DNA from: an uncultured Lachnospiraceae bacterium
GTDB taxonomy: Bacteria > Bacillota > Clostridia > Lachnospirales > Lachnospiraceae
Direction: 5' to 3'
NCBI GenBank assembly: GCA_946534145.1
Contig: CAMNCH010000006.1
Span: 1 to 47,049 of the forward strand
DNA: 47,049 nucleotides
Shown here: in pieces, positions 37,219-46,904 of the stretch
Numbering within the stretch: position 1 is the stretch's first letter
Layout: each line of letters opens with the position of its first letter
Program-made: the position numbers and the translations under genes
Notes under the pieces: generated by a model
What the model was told of the DNA's origin: nothing
Databases searched by the model: none
The model's input: only the letters and a program-made list of their open reading frames with translations

Positions 37219-38391
37219 TTAGATTCTGTTCACACCCGTCTTAACGGCTGCTGCCTTAACGGCCTCCGCAACGGTCTTGCCGACTCTTTCGTCGAAAGCG
37301 TTGGGGATGATGTATTCGGGGTTAAGCTCTTCTTCGGAAACAAGGCTTGCAATTGCGTAAGCCGCTGCAACCTTCATCTCATCGTTGATGTCGCGGGCAC
37401 GAACATCGAGAGCACCGCGGAAGATGCCGGGGAAAGCAAGAACGTTGTTAATCTGGTTGGGGAAGTCTGAACGACCGGTTCCCACAACTGCTGCGCCTGC
37501 TGCCTTGGCTTCGTCGGGGTTTATCTCGGGCACGGGATTGGCCATGGGGAAAAGAATGGGGTTGGGAGCCATGGTCTTAACCATCTCGGGAGTAACGGTT
37601 CCGGGAGCGGATACGCCGATGAATACGTCTGCGCCCTTGATTACGTCCGCAAGAGAGCCTTTCTCGTGGTTCTTGTTGGTAATCTTGGCCATTTCAACCT
37701 TCTCGGAATTTAAGCCTTCGCGACCTTCGTAGATGGCGCCGGTACGGTCGCACATGATAACGTTCTGAAGTCCCATGCTTACGAGGAGCTTGATAATGGC
37801 GATACCTGCGGCACCTGCGCCGGAGGTAACTACCTTAATATCTTTAATGTCTTTTTTAACAATCTTAAGTGCGTTAATCATAGCCGCAAGCACTACTACT
37901 GCGGTGCCGTGCTGGTCGTCGTGGAAAATCGGAATGTCGCAGACTTCCTTAAGTCTTCTTTCGATTTCAAAGCATCTGGGAGCTGAAATATCCTCAAGGT
38001 TAACGCCGCCGAAAGAGCCTGCCAGAAGTTTAACTGCATTGACAATCTCGTCCACGTCCTTGGAACGGATGCAAAGAGGGAAAGCGTCTACGCCACCGAA
38101 AGCCTTAAACAATGCACATTTGCCTTCCATAACGGGCATGCCCGCTTCGGGTCCGATGTCGCCGAGGCCCAAAACTGCGGTGCCGTCGGTGATAACCGCT
38201 ACGAGGTTGTGACGACGGGTATATTTGTATGAAAGATCCACGTCCTTCTGAATTGCGAGGCAGGGTTCCGCAACGCCGGGAGTATAGGCTACGGAAAGCT
38301 CCTCTTTATTGGAAACGGATGCACGGCTGATTACTTCAATCTTGCCGGCCCACTCTTCATGCTGCTTTAATGCGAATTCTTTTTTGTCCAT
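37219..38391 (-). CDS. NAD(P)-dependent malic enzyme
   Basis: AVAYTPGVAEPCLAI, DGTAVLGLGDIGPEAGMPVMEGK, FHDDQHGTA, TGRSDFPNQINNVLAFPGIFRGALD. Confidence 0.96.
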   Translation of the reverse strand: MDKKEFALKQHEEWAGKIEVISRASVSNKEELSVAYTPGVAEPCLAIQKDVDLSYKYTRRHNLVAVITDGTAVLGLGDIGPEAGMPVMEGKCALFKAFGGVDAFPLCIRSKDVDEIVNAVKLLAGSFGGVNLEDISAPRCFEIERRLKEVCDIPIFHDDQHGTAVVVLAAMINALKIVKKDIKDIKVVTSGAGAAGIAIIKLLVSMGLQNVIMCDRTGAIYEGREGLNSEKVEMAKITNKNHEKGSLADVIKGADVFIGVSAPGTVTPEMVKTMAPNPILFPMANPVPEINPDEAKAAGAAVVGTGRSDFPNQINNVLAFPGIFRGALDVRARDINDEMKVAAAYAIASLVSEEELNPEYIIPNAFDERVGKTVAEAVKAAAVKTGVNRI

Positions 38392-38546
38392 GATAATAGT
38401 CTCCTGTGAAAGTTTATCGTTGATAGTATATCACTTTAGTCAAATAAAGCAAATACAAATTACGATTTAATCAAAGTTTTATTGTTACGCCCCCGAACTT
38501 TTAGTATTATTATGGTAATGCATATTAATCCCAAGAAGGAGTTCAT

Positions 38547-39209
38547 ATGAAAATTTTCAGACATATATTAGCGGTGCTCTCCGCATTCGCTATTGTTTTT
38601 GCGGCGGCGGGCACCCGTTCTTTTGCGGAAGGTGCTCTTAACACTTACGAGAAGACCTTCTCATATACCAACAATTCAGGCAAGACCTTCGGCGCCACTC
38701 TTAAGATTACCAGTTCCCGCGAGGCCGACTGGGAGCTTACCGCGGACAAAGAAAACGATGAGACCCGAGACGGATTCGTCTACTACCGCCTCAAGGCCAA
38801 AGGCGAGCCCGGAGATGTCATCGACATAAGCGTTACTTCCGAGTACCCCGACACACTTCTCGGTGTTACGGTTCTTCCCAGAATAAACGGCAGCTGGAAG
38901 CCCGGCACCCAGAAGACCCTTTTTGTCAAAGAAGACGAAAACACCATAACCGAAAGCACCACCATCGGCGCCGATGTTTCAGACCTTCAGGTATCCGTCA
39001 GCGCTTACTCCAAGTCCTTCAGTTCCAAGAAGCCCGGCAGCATGGACGTTATCCTTACCATCGAGACTCCCGCTCACGTGGAGGCCGCAGCTTCAGACGG
39101 CAGCGGCATCAAGTTTCTTATGACCATTACAGCAGGTATCCTCGTACTGATAGCACTTGCCATATTCCTCGGCAAAAGAAACGCACGCAAAGCTTCTCAG
39201 TCCCAATAA
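38547..39209 (+). CDS. Secreted, C-terminally TM-anchored protein of unknown function
   Basis: Signal peptide ...AGTRSFAEG; C-terminal TM FLMTITAGILVLIALAIFLGKR. Confidence 0.7.
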   Translation: MKIFRHILAVLSAFAIVFAAAGTRSFAEGALNTYEKTFSYTNNSGKTFGATLKITSSREADWELTADKENDETRDGFVYYRLKAKGEPGDVIDISVTSEYPDTLLGVTVLPRINGSWKPGTQKTLFVKEDENTITESTTIGADVSDLQVSVSAYSKSFSSKKPGSMDVILTIETPAHVEAAASDGSGIKFLMTITAGILVLIALAIFLGKRNARKASQSQ

Positions 39210-40292
39210 TCAGCGCAGTTTACGTTCTTCTCGCCTCTTGCGCCTTACACGGTTAATGTGCCTTACGAAGTCCCCGTTCTCGATGAGTTCGGTGAGGATG
39301 TATTGCTCCAGTACCGGTACGGTGCAGGCGTAGAAGCCTGTTTTTTCGGCGAATTTTTCTTCAAGCCTTTTTGGAATTACCATGTAAGCGGCCCTTATAA
39401 ATGGGCCCACGGTTCTTGTAAAGGTATTTACGTATATTACTCTGTCATTCTTATCAAGCGAGAACAGTGTCTCCTCCGCCTTTCGGCTGGGGGTAAACTC
39501 CGACTCGAAATCATCTTCGATTATTATTCCCTTCTTTTCAACGCTCCACCTTAGATATTCGGCTTTTTTGGCCGCCGAAGCGGTAACTCCCGTAGGGAAA
39601 CTTCTGTAGGGTGTTATATGCAGGACCTTGGCCTGAGTCTGCCAAAGAAGGTTACTCTCGATTCCGTCAGCACCCAGGCTCAGGCGCTCAAGTTTAACTC
39701 CCTCGGCATCGTAAATCTGATAAATCTTTTCATACGACGGGTACTCTCCCGCATATTTCATTCTTCTTCCGAGGGCATTTATAATGAGCCCGTAGAGATA
39801 TTCTGCCCCGGCTCCCACTATTATTCTTTCTGTATCGGCCTTGATGCCTCTGCATCTGTAGAGGTAATCGGCTATGGCGCTTCGCAGGCACTCGCAGCCG
39901 TATCCCGGGGACCTGTCGGTAATTTCTTCCCCGTATTCGCTTAAAACTTTTCTGGCTGTCTTGGCATATAAGTTAAAAGAAATCTCCTCGTCATGCGTGA
40001 CATCAGTATTAATTTTCCCATGTTTGTATATTGTCTTCGCTGAATCAGACGTTTTTTTGCCTGCAGTCTCAAAAGAATCACTTTCGCGATAGGTTACAAA
40101 GTAGCCACTCTTCTCCCTTGCCGCAATGTAGCCTTCTTCCTGCAAAAGTTCGTAGGCATGCTCCACGGTTATTACGCTTACCCCGTTTTCTTCCGCGGTT
40201 ACTCTCTTGGAGGGAAGCTTGGTGCCAAAGGGGTAGATTCCGTCCACGATTTTTCTTTTGACGTTTTCGTAGAGTTCCAGATATCTGGTCAT
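39210..40292 (-). CDS. MocR/PdxR-like GntR-aminotransferase regulator, apparently C-terminally truncated
   Basis: wHTH GTKLPSKRVTAEENGVSVITVEHAYELLQEEGYI then PLP aminotransferase-like fold; ends at ...HINRVRRKRREERKLR*. Confidence 0.82.
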   Translation of the reverse strand: MTRYLELYENVKRKIVDGIYPFGTKLPSKRVTAEENGVSVITVEHAYELLQEEGYIAAREKSGYFVTYRESDSFETAGKKTSDSAKTIYKHGKINTDVTHDEEISFNLYAKTARKVLSEYGEEITDRSPGYGCECLRSAIADYLYRCRGIKADTERIIVGAGAEYLYGLIINALGRRMKYAGEYPSYEKIYQIYDAEGVKLERLSLGADGIESNLLWQTQAKVLHITPYRSFPTGVTASAAKKAEYLRWSVEKKGIIIEDDFESEFTPSRKAEETLFSLDKNDRVIYVNTFTRTVGPFIRAAYMVIPKRLEEKFAEKTGFYACTVPVLEQYILTELIENGDFVRHINRVRRKRREERKLR

Positions 40293-40400
40293 ATAAAATT
40301 CTCCGTTTTTGGTGATTTTAGTATTACCACTTTGATGATATATTTTATCGCAACAAGAGTCAAGAATGACTTGAATTTCAAGGGAAAAGAGGGATTGTTT

Positions 40401-41021
40401 ATGAGTAACAGAAAACAACAGGAGACTATCAAGAAGCTGGCCTTTGCAGGTCTCATGGCAGCTCTTTGCTATGTCGGTTATGCGGTATTCCCCGCTATAA
40501 GCGCATCGGGTACCAAGGTTCATGTGGGTAATGCTTTTGTAGTGCTCGGAGCACTTTTATTGGGCGGCCCTTACGGTGGACTTGCCGGTGCCATAGGCTT
40601 ATCGCTTGCGGATATCCTCGGAGGCTACGCCCAGTCAGCTCCCCGTACATTTATTACCAAGCTTGTAATCGGCCTTGTGGCAGGACTTGTGGCCCATAAG
40701 ATTGCCAAAATTTCGGCAGATCACAAGAAATTCTACATTGTTAAATGGGCAATAATCTCAGCAGTGGCAAGTCTTGGTTTTAACTGCGTATTCGAACCCG
40801 CACTTAAGTATGTGTGGTTTACGCTTTTAACCCCCAACCCCGACAAGGCTGCATCCGCCATCAAGGCGCTCCTTGCGGTTACCACTTACGCAACATTAAT
40901 AAATGCGGTTATCAATTCGGTTATAGCAGTCATAGCTTATGTGGCCCTTCGCCCGGTACTGTTTAAGACAGGACTTCTCGGAGAAATACCCTCCGGTCGC
41001 CGGGAAAAAGCCTTATCGTAA
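40401..41021 (+). CDS. ECF transporter S component (vitamin uptake)
   Basis: LAFAGLMAALCYVGYAVF, GNAFVVLGALLLGGPYGGLAGAIGLSLADIL. Confidence 0.87.
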   Translation: MSNRKQQETIKKLAFAGLMAALCYVGYAVFPAISASGTKVHVGNAFVVLGALLLGGPYGGLAGAIGLSLADILGGYAQSAPRTFITKLVIGLVAGLVAHKIAKISADHKKFYIVKWAIISAVASLGFNCVFEPALKYVWFTLLTPNPDKAASAIKALLAVTTYATLINAVINSVIAVIAYVALRPVLFKTGLLGEIPSGRREKALS

Positions 41022-41046
41022 GCATTTATACTCCTAAACTAAAACG

Positions 41047-41080
41047 TAAAAGACGGCCCTCATAGAGGACCGTCTTTTAC
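41047..41080 (+). terminator. Terminator of ECF S-component gene
   Basis: TAAAAGACGGCCCTC-at-AGAGGACCGTCTTTTAC. Confidence 0.75.
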
Positions 41081-41134
41081 AATACGCATCTTAAATGCGT
41101 ACGGGGGAAACGTTTGCATTAGTCGTGTGCCAGA

Positions 41135-41287
41135 TTATCCGAAAATGTTCCAAAGCCGATTCAAAAGAAACTCTCTGAACAAACCGCTGTTTCCATCGCA
41201 GTTGTAGAGACGTTCATCCTCAGCCCACTTAGGCAGACGATTGTTGTCAATATTCTGAGTATCATAATATAAGTAATTGAGTCCCAT
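41135..41287 (-). CDS. Candidate 50-aa small soluble protein
   Basis: TAGGAGGTAGATT-ATG; MGLNYLYYDTQNIDNNRLPKWAEDERLYNCDGNSGLFREFLLNRLWNIFG*. Confidence 0.65.
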   Translation of the reverse strand: MGLNYLYYDTQNIDNNRLPKWAEDERLYNCDGNSGLFREFLLNRLWNIFG

Positions 41288-41499
41288 AATCTACCTCCTA
41301 TAAGCTTTTAAATTGTGTGTCTCTCACGGACATCTTCTATGGTTAAAATATAACACATAAGTACCAATTTGGGAAGTATTTTGGGTCAATATTAACGAAA
41401 TATTACCGAAAATAAACATTTTTTAAGAATTTGTATGTTTTGTCGCGGATAAATGTCCGTGTAATACGTACATTTTATCCCTTTAAATTGACAGCAAAA

Positions 41500-41524
41500 C
41501 GCCGCGGCAAATCATGCTGCGGCG
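41500..41524 (-). terminator. Terminator of aldo/keto reductase gene
   Basis: CGCCGC...GCGGCG hairpin followed by GTTTTGC on minus strand. Confidence 0.65.
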
Positions 41525-41537
41525 CCTAAAATTTTAT

Positions 41538-42686
41538 TTAGCTGAACAAAACTTTCATCTCTTCTCCGACTTTTTCGAGGTCGTCACGGATGCTTATCTT
41601 CTGAGGACACATGGTCTCGCACTTACCGCACTTGACACAGGAATAAGGTCTCTCGGATTCGGGCATCTGGCTCCACTCCCACTGCGCTCCGCCTCTGTTC
41701 ATGAACTTGTGGTAATTGTTCCAGATAGAGAAGTTCTTGGGAATGTTAACTCCCATGGGACAAGGCATACAGTATCTGCAGCCGGTACAGCTGTTCTGGG
41801 TGCGGGCGGTAATTTCTTCATTGACCTTCTCCATAGCCGCCATTTCTTCATCGCTTAAGGGCTTAAAGTCATTGAAGGTATTAAGGTTGTCATCAAGCTG
41901 TTCCATGGTGGTCATACCGCTTAAGATTACCTTAACGTTACTGAAAGTACCTACCCATGTAAGTGCCCACGCCGAAGGTGTAAGTCCGGGTCTGAACTCA
42001 TCCATGGGACCGATAACGTCCTTGGGAATATTGGCAAGATTGCCGCCCTTAACCGGCTCCATTATTACAAGCGGAACTCCCAGTTCCTCGGCAAGTCTGT
42101 AGCCCTTCATGGTAGCCTGGGTATCCTTGTCAACGTAGTTAAACTGAATCTGGCAGAAGTCCCACTCACGATCCTTTATGATATATTCAAAAGCATCATA
42201 ATCATCGTGGAAAGAAAAACCGTAGTTCTTTATTTTGCCCTGATCTTTGTAAGTCTGAAGCAGGTCAACGATTCCGAGGTTCTTCATCTTATCATACGAG
42301 CCTTTGTTCATGGCATGAAGAAGGTAGAAATCCACGTAATCCGTCTGAAGATGTTCTAACTGCTCCTTGAAAACCTTCTCCGCATCCTCAAGGCTGTTAA
42401 CAAACCATGCGGGCATCTTGGTGGCAAAATAAAAGGATTCTCTGGGAAGTTCCTTCATAATCTTACCCACCACGCGCTCGCTCTGGCCGCCGTGATAAGG
42501 CCATGCGGTATCAAAATAATTCACCCCGTTTTTGTAAGCCTTCATAAGAAGTTTGCGGGTCTCAACTTCATCAACGGTCTGACCGTCCTCCATAAGAGGA
42601 AGTCTCATACAGCCGTAACCCAGAAGAGACGATTTATATCCATTCTTTAACTCTCTGTACTCCATAAAATAAAACCTCCTAACCAA
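41538..42686 (-). CDS. Aldo/keto reductase with C-terminal 4Fe-4S ferredoxin domain
   Basis: LGYGCMRLPL, FDTAWPYHGGQSE, CTGCRYCMPCPMGVN, CVKCGKCETMCPQ. Confidence 0.93.
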   Translation of the reverse strand: MVRRFYFMEYRELKNGYKSSLLGYGCMRLPLMEDGQTVDEVETRKLLMKAYKNGVNYFDTAWPYHGGQSERVVGKIMKELPRESFYFATKMPAWFVNSLEDAEKVFKEQLEHLQTDYVDFYLLHAMNKGSYDKMKNLGIVDLLQTYKDQGKIKNYGFSFHDDYDAFEYIIKDREWDFCQIQFNYVDKDTQATMKGYRLAEELGVPLVIMEPVKGGNLANIPKDVIGPMDEFRPGLTPSAWALTWVGTFSNVKVILSGMTTMEQLDDNLNTFNDFKPLSDEEMAAMEKVNEEITARTQNSCTGCRYCMPCPMGVNIPKNFSIWNNYHKFMNRGGAQWEWSQMPESERPYSCVKCGKCETMCPQKISIRDDLEKVGEEMKVLFS

Positions 42687-42776
42687 ATTAAGCCAATAAC
42701 AATCTGATATTATAATATCAAAAAAACCCGGGAGATAATACTCTCTCGGGTTTCATTTTTGTAAAAATATCGCAGA

Positions 42777-43994
42777 CTATAACGTCACACCGTTCTTCTT
42801 AAGAAGCTCTCTTGCGCTTTCAACGGAGTCAACGCCGGTTTTGTTCTTGATGGGTGCGAATTCTTTTTCCCTTACTACCTCAAAAGGAAGGCAGGAAGAA
42901 CTTAAGTAAATCATATCAAGCACCAGCTGTTCAAACTTGCAGCCGTTGGGAGTTTCGGGCTTAACTTCATTACCGTTTTCGTCAAGACAGGGAATCTTCT
43001 TCTCCGCAATGTGATAAGGAAGGCTCTTGTCCACGATTTCCTCAAGCTCGTGCTCGTTAAAGAGATAATTGAGGATTACACCGAAGTTATATACACGCTC
43101 GCCCCTCTCGTCGGTTAAGTCCATAAGCTCGTCTGTAAGCTCGTAGTACTCAACGATTGAAGGATGACCGTCCTCAAGACACATAACGCCGACCTTCTCG
43201 TCTCTTGTGTTCTTACGCACAACCTTGGCGCCTACGCTGCGCTTTTCAAGAATGGTGGCACCTATGAATACGGGGTCGCAGATACGCTGGCAAACGTTGT
43301 CAACCGCGAAAACGTTGAGCCATTCGATACCGTTCTTCTTAACGATATCCAGAACGCCCGTCTTCTTCATGGAAAGGAACCATCCTGCGTTGCCGTTGGG
43401 TGAAACGGCTACTTTGTCCTTTCTTTCGAGGAGAACCTTGCCGTTGTAATCGCAGCAGGGAGCCATCTCCTGTTTAAAGAAAGTAACGTATTCGTCGGGG
43501 TAACCGAAGTTCTTCTTTTCTTTAAAGAACTTAACGGTTGAATCATAGTTTAAATCGCTGGTCATTACAAAAAGATGGAAGTATGTACCTGTCTGTCTGA
43601 CCACATCCATCATGTTGTTGATAAGGCACTCGAAAATATATAAGTCACGGGTAATACCCACGTTGTACATGCCTTTGGGCTCGTTGCTGCCAAGACGGGT
43701 ACCCATACCACCCGCAAGAAGCACTGCTGCCACCTTGCCTGCCTTGATAGCCTCAACACCGACCTTCTCGTACTCGGCCTTTCTCTTCTCGATTTCGGGA
43801 AGTTCAAGGCTCTTAAGAGGGGTAATTACGCCTCTCTTGCCGGGCTTCTTTAAATGTTCGATGTTCTTGACTACGCTGAAATCGAGAGACTCAATCTGCT
43901 CGTAAAGGGCTTTTTTCTGCTCCTCCGTGAGTTCGTTCTCATACTTAAGAAGCTGCTCCTGTCCGATTTTGGCAAGTTTTTCTCTGATATCCAT
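42777..43994 (-). CDS. UDP-sugar/UDP-N-acetylhexosamine pyrophosphorylase family (UDPGP) nucleotidyltransferase
   Basis: AAVLLAGGMGTRLGSNEPKGMYNVG; VSPNGNAGWFLSM; DNVCQRICDP. Confidence 0.9.
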   Translation of the reverse strand: MDIREKLAKIGQEQLLKYENELTEEQKKALYEQIESLDFSVVKNIEHLKKPGKRGVITPLKSLELPEIEKRKAEYEKVGVEAIKAGKVAAVLLAGGMGTRLGSNEPKGMYNVGITRDLYIFECLINNMMDVVRQTGTYFHLFVMTSDLNYDSTVKFFKEKKNFGYPDEYVTFFKQEMAPCCDYNGKVLLERKDKVAVSPNGNAGWFLSMKKTGVLDIVKKNGIEWLNVFAVDNVCQRICDPVFIGATILEKRSVGAKVVRKNTRDEKVGVMCLEDGHPSIVEYYELTDELMDLTDERGERVYNFGVILNYLFNEHELEEIVDKSLPYHIAEKKIPCLDENGNEVKPETPNGCKFEQLVLDMIYLSSSCLPFEVVREKEFAPIKNKTGVDSVESARELLKKNGVTL

Positions 43995-44012
43995 ATTCCG
44001 ATATTTCTCCTT

Positions 44013-44564
44013 TTATTCGTAATGGTCGTAGCAAATCTTCTCCGCCATGGCCTTGGCTTTGGCCTTTCCGTCAATTGCCTCGATAATCTTTAAGGCAAAA
44101 GGAACAGCACAGCCCGCCGAACGACCGGTAATGATGTTACCGTCCCATTCAACCTCTGCACCGGTACATTCCGCACCCTTACACTCCGCTTCGCAACCCG
44201 GGAAGCAGGTGACCTTTTTGCCATTAAGCAAACCGGCACGGCCAAGAATGGAAGGCGATGCGCAGATAGCTGCCACAAATTTCCCCTCTTCACCAAATTT
44301 TTTCACATACTTCATAAGAAGATCGCATTTTTCAAGGTTGGTGTGTCCCGGACCGCCGGGAAGTACCAGCATGTCAAAGGTCTTAAACCAGACCTCGTCC
44401 ACCACAAAATCCGCCTTAAATACGATTCCGTGAGAGCCTCCCACATGATGTGAATGCCCCACAGAAATAGTCTCAACATCGTAGCCCTGTCTTCTTAAGA
44501 TATCGACTACGGTAAGACCTTCTATCTCCTCAAATCGTTCCCCGAAGAAAACACCTATACGCAT
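44013..44564 (-). CDS. DJ-1/PfpI family protein
   Basis: MRIGVFFGERFEEIEGLTVVDILRR; LVLPGGPGHTNL; AAICASPSILGRAGLLNGKKVTC. Confidence 0.9.
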   Translation of the reverse strand: MRIGVFFGERFEEIEGLTVVDILRRQGYDVETISVGHSHHVGGSHGIVFKADFVVDEVWFKTFDMLVLPGGPGHTNLEKCDLLMKYVKKFGEEGKFVAAICASPSILGRAGLLNGKKVTCFPGCEAECKGAECTGAEVEWDGNIITGRSAGCAVPFALKIIEAIDGKAKAKAMAEKICYDHYE

Positions 44565-44700
44565 AAGTACTAACCTCCTCTTACAAGTGGAACCACAAGT
44601 TCCGTAATAATGATTATAGTACATTTGTATCTTTTTTTCCACCTGTGATATACTTCTTTTGACCAAAGAAGGAGCCGCAGGCGGCCCGGAAGGGAGACTT

Positions 44701-45147
44701 ATGGAAATCGAAAGAAAATTTCTGATAAAAGAAGGGGCCTTTCCCTTCAGGGACTATCCCCACAAAGAATACGAACAGGGCTATCTCTCTGTTAAGCCCG
44801 TAGTAAGAGTACGTCGCGAGGGTGACGAATATGTCTTAACCTATAAAGGCGGCGGTATGATGGTGCGCGAGGAATATAACCTTCCCCTCACCAAAGAAAG
44901 TTTTGAGCATCTCATTAAAAAAGCGGATGGCAACATAATCCGTAAAACCCGCTACTTCATTCCTCTTGGTGACCTTACCATAGAGCTTGACGAATTCAAA
45001 GAGCCCTTCGCTCCCCTGCTTATGGCAGAGGTCGAATTTAAGTCGGAAGAAGAAGCCAATTCTTTTGTCCCGCCCGAATGGTTCGGCGAGGACGTTACCC
45101 ACAACAAAGAATATCACAATTCAACAATGAGCCGACGGGTCTTTTAA
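44701..45147 (+). CDS. CYTH domain protein
   Basis: MEIERKFLIKEG (ExExK signature) ... LTIELDEF ... AEVEFKSEEEA. Confidence 0.93.
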   Translation: MEIERKFLIKEGAFPFRDYPHKEYEQGYLSVKPVVRVRREGDEYVLTYKGGGMMVREEYNLPLTKESFEHLIKKADGNIIRKTRYFIPLGDLTIELDEFKEPFAPLLMAEVEFKSEEEANSFVPPEWFGEDVTHNKEYHNSTMSRRVF

Positions 45148-45167
45148 CCGCCGGCTCATGCCGTTTT

Positions 45168-45986
45168 CTAGAATTCCATTGTAAGTCCCACCTTCAGCTG
45201 ATGGACTATGTCTCCCAGTTCTTCTTTTAATATGTGATAGGCGCGACCGCCGGTGCAGTGACCCGTACATACGTAGTCGATGCCGGTTTCCTTAATCTTT
45301 TTACCGAGAGTTCTTATTTCTTCTTCGGTTTTGTTAAAGAGATGGAAGCCGCCTATGATGCCGTATACGTGCTTGTCAGGGAATGTTGCCCTTACTTCGT
45401 TGATGATGTTAATGACACCGCCGTGGGAGCAGCAGTTGATTATCACAAGCCCCTTGTCGGTATCCAGCACCAGACTCTGTTCGTGCGAAAAATCGTCGGG
45501 CTTCCAGCCTTTTTTTGTCTTAACAAGCATCTTCTCTCTCTTTCCGATTGCCTCAAGGCCCGGTGTTTTGTGAGGAATAAGGTATGCGCCTTCCGTAAGC
45601 TTATAATCTCCCGAAACCTTCTCGATTCTGTCGGAATAGGTTTCAAGGACGTGTCTGGGAAGGCCTATGTATTTCTTTATAATCCATACTTTTTTGTAAG
45701 CATTTTCTTCGGCCGCGTCACGCAGATAGAACTTTGCCTTGCTGTTGGCCTCAAAGAAATAGGGCATTCCGTTGGCATGGTCGTAATGGGCATGGCTGAG
45801 AGTAGCGTAGTCTATGTCCTTAACATCTATACCGAGGGACTCAAGATTCTTCAAAAACAGGTCAGACTGGCCGGAATCCGCAAGAATCTTCGTATCGCCG
45901 TACTCAATATAGAGGCTTAAGCCCCATTCGCCGCAGAGATTGTCGGTGCCGATATTGTCTACCGCAACGGTTATTTTAGTCTTCAT
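45168..45986 (-). CDS. MBL-fold metallohydrolase
   Basis: LSHAHYDHANGM (HxHxDH), CCSHGGVINI, GGFHLFNK, CTGHCTGGRAYHIL. Confidence 0.92.
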   Translation of the reverse strand: MKTKITVAVDNIGTDNLCGEWGLSLYIEYGDTKILADSGQSDLFLKNLESLGIDVKDIDYATLSHAHYDHANGMPYFFEANSKAKFYLRDAAEENAYKKVWIIKKYIGLPRHVLETYSDRIEKVSGDYKLTEGAYLIPHKTPGLEAIGKREKMLVKTKKGWKPDDFSHEQSLVLDTDKGLVIINCCSHGGVINIINEVRATFPDKHVYGIIGGFHLFNKTEEEIRTLGKKIKETGIDYVCTGHCTGGRAYHILKEELGDIVHQLKVGLTMEF

Positions 45987-46016
45987 GGTTTCTTTGTACT
46001 CTCCCGTATAAAAGTA

Positions 46017-46040
46017 AAGCCCCTGCAAGCAGGGGCCTTA
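46017..46040 (-). terminator. Intrinsic terminator
   Basis: GGCCCCTGC-TTGC-AGGGGCTTTACTTTT-like hairpin on minus strand. Confidence 0.65.
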
Positions 46041-46052
46041 AATATGTCAAGC

Positions 46053-46787
46053 TTATTCGCCTTCGGTGTAAACACCCGAGATATTGTCGCGGTCTGCGCA
46101 AGTCTTGCAAAGACGGCTCTTGTTAGCTGCAATAGCCTCTTCAACGGTACCCTGGTATAAGGTATCGCTGTTGTTTAAGTGCTGGCAGTCTTCGGAAGTA
46201 TGATAAACTCTTCCGAACTGTGTCCAGTATACATCTGAAGTGATGACCTGCTCTGCCGCTTCTTTCTGCTCGGCTGAAATAGGGTTCCAGTCGTAGCTTG
46301 CAAGTCCGCCGATGAGTAAAGCGATGATACCAACTACTACGGCGATGGCCTTGGTCTTTTTATCAAGCTTGTTCTGCTTGTCGGTTAAGATCAGAATGAT
46401 GTAAGGAAGGAATGCAAGAATACATACGATTACGCCCATGTTGTTCCAAAGGAAGAATTTAACGGGATTCTTCTCGGAAGCGGGATCGATGTGATTGGCT
46501 TTCTTCCAAAGCTGAGATCCGATGATTACAAAAATTAAATCAAGTACAAGCACTGCGATGATGCCTGCAAGTGTAGGTAAGAAAGAAATGTTAACCTTGC
46601 CGAAGTACATAAGGAATCCAAGTACTTCAAAGCAAATTGCAACGAGCCAGCAAATAATGGCTCCGCATCTTAAACCGCCCGCATTTCCAACAGGTTTTGC
46701 TTCTTTAATCGTCTTGCCGCTTTCGGTTTTGGTAGCACCGTCTTCGTTAACTTTCACGATTTTGCGCTCTTTCTTTTCTTCTGCCAT
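46053..46787 (-). CDS. Multi-TM protein with C-terminal H-x4-C...CxxC metal-binding-like domain
   Basis: TM segments then VYHTSEDCQHLNNSDTLYQGTVEEAIAANKSRLCKTC; promoter TTGAAA-N17-TATAAT upstream. Confidence 0.7.
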   Translation of the reverse strand: MAEEKKERKIVKVNEDGATKTESGKTIKEAKPVGNAGGLRCGAIICWLVAICFEVLGFLMYFGKVNISFLPTLAGIIAVLVLDLIFVIIGSQLWKKANHIDPASEKNPVKFFLWNNMGVIVCILAFLPYIILILTDKQNKLDKKTKAIAVVVGIIALLIGGLASYDWNPISAEQKEAAEQVITSDVYWTQFGRVYHTSEDCQHLNNSDTLYQGTVEEAIAANKSRLCKTCADRDNISGVYTEGE

Positions 46788-46904
46788 AATAAAATCCTCT
46801 CCTCGTGATAGATTGCCCGGCATCCCCCGAGCCTCAATTAATTATAGACGATAGATTCTGTCATTTCAATACTTTCGCCGTGAATGTACACAATTCAGTG
46901 CGGC

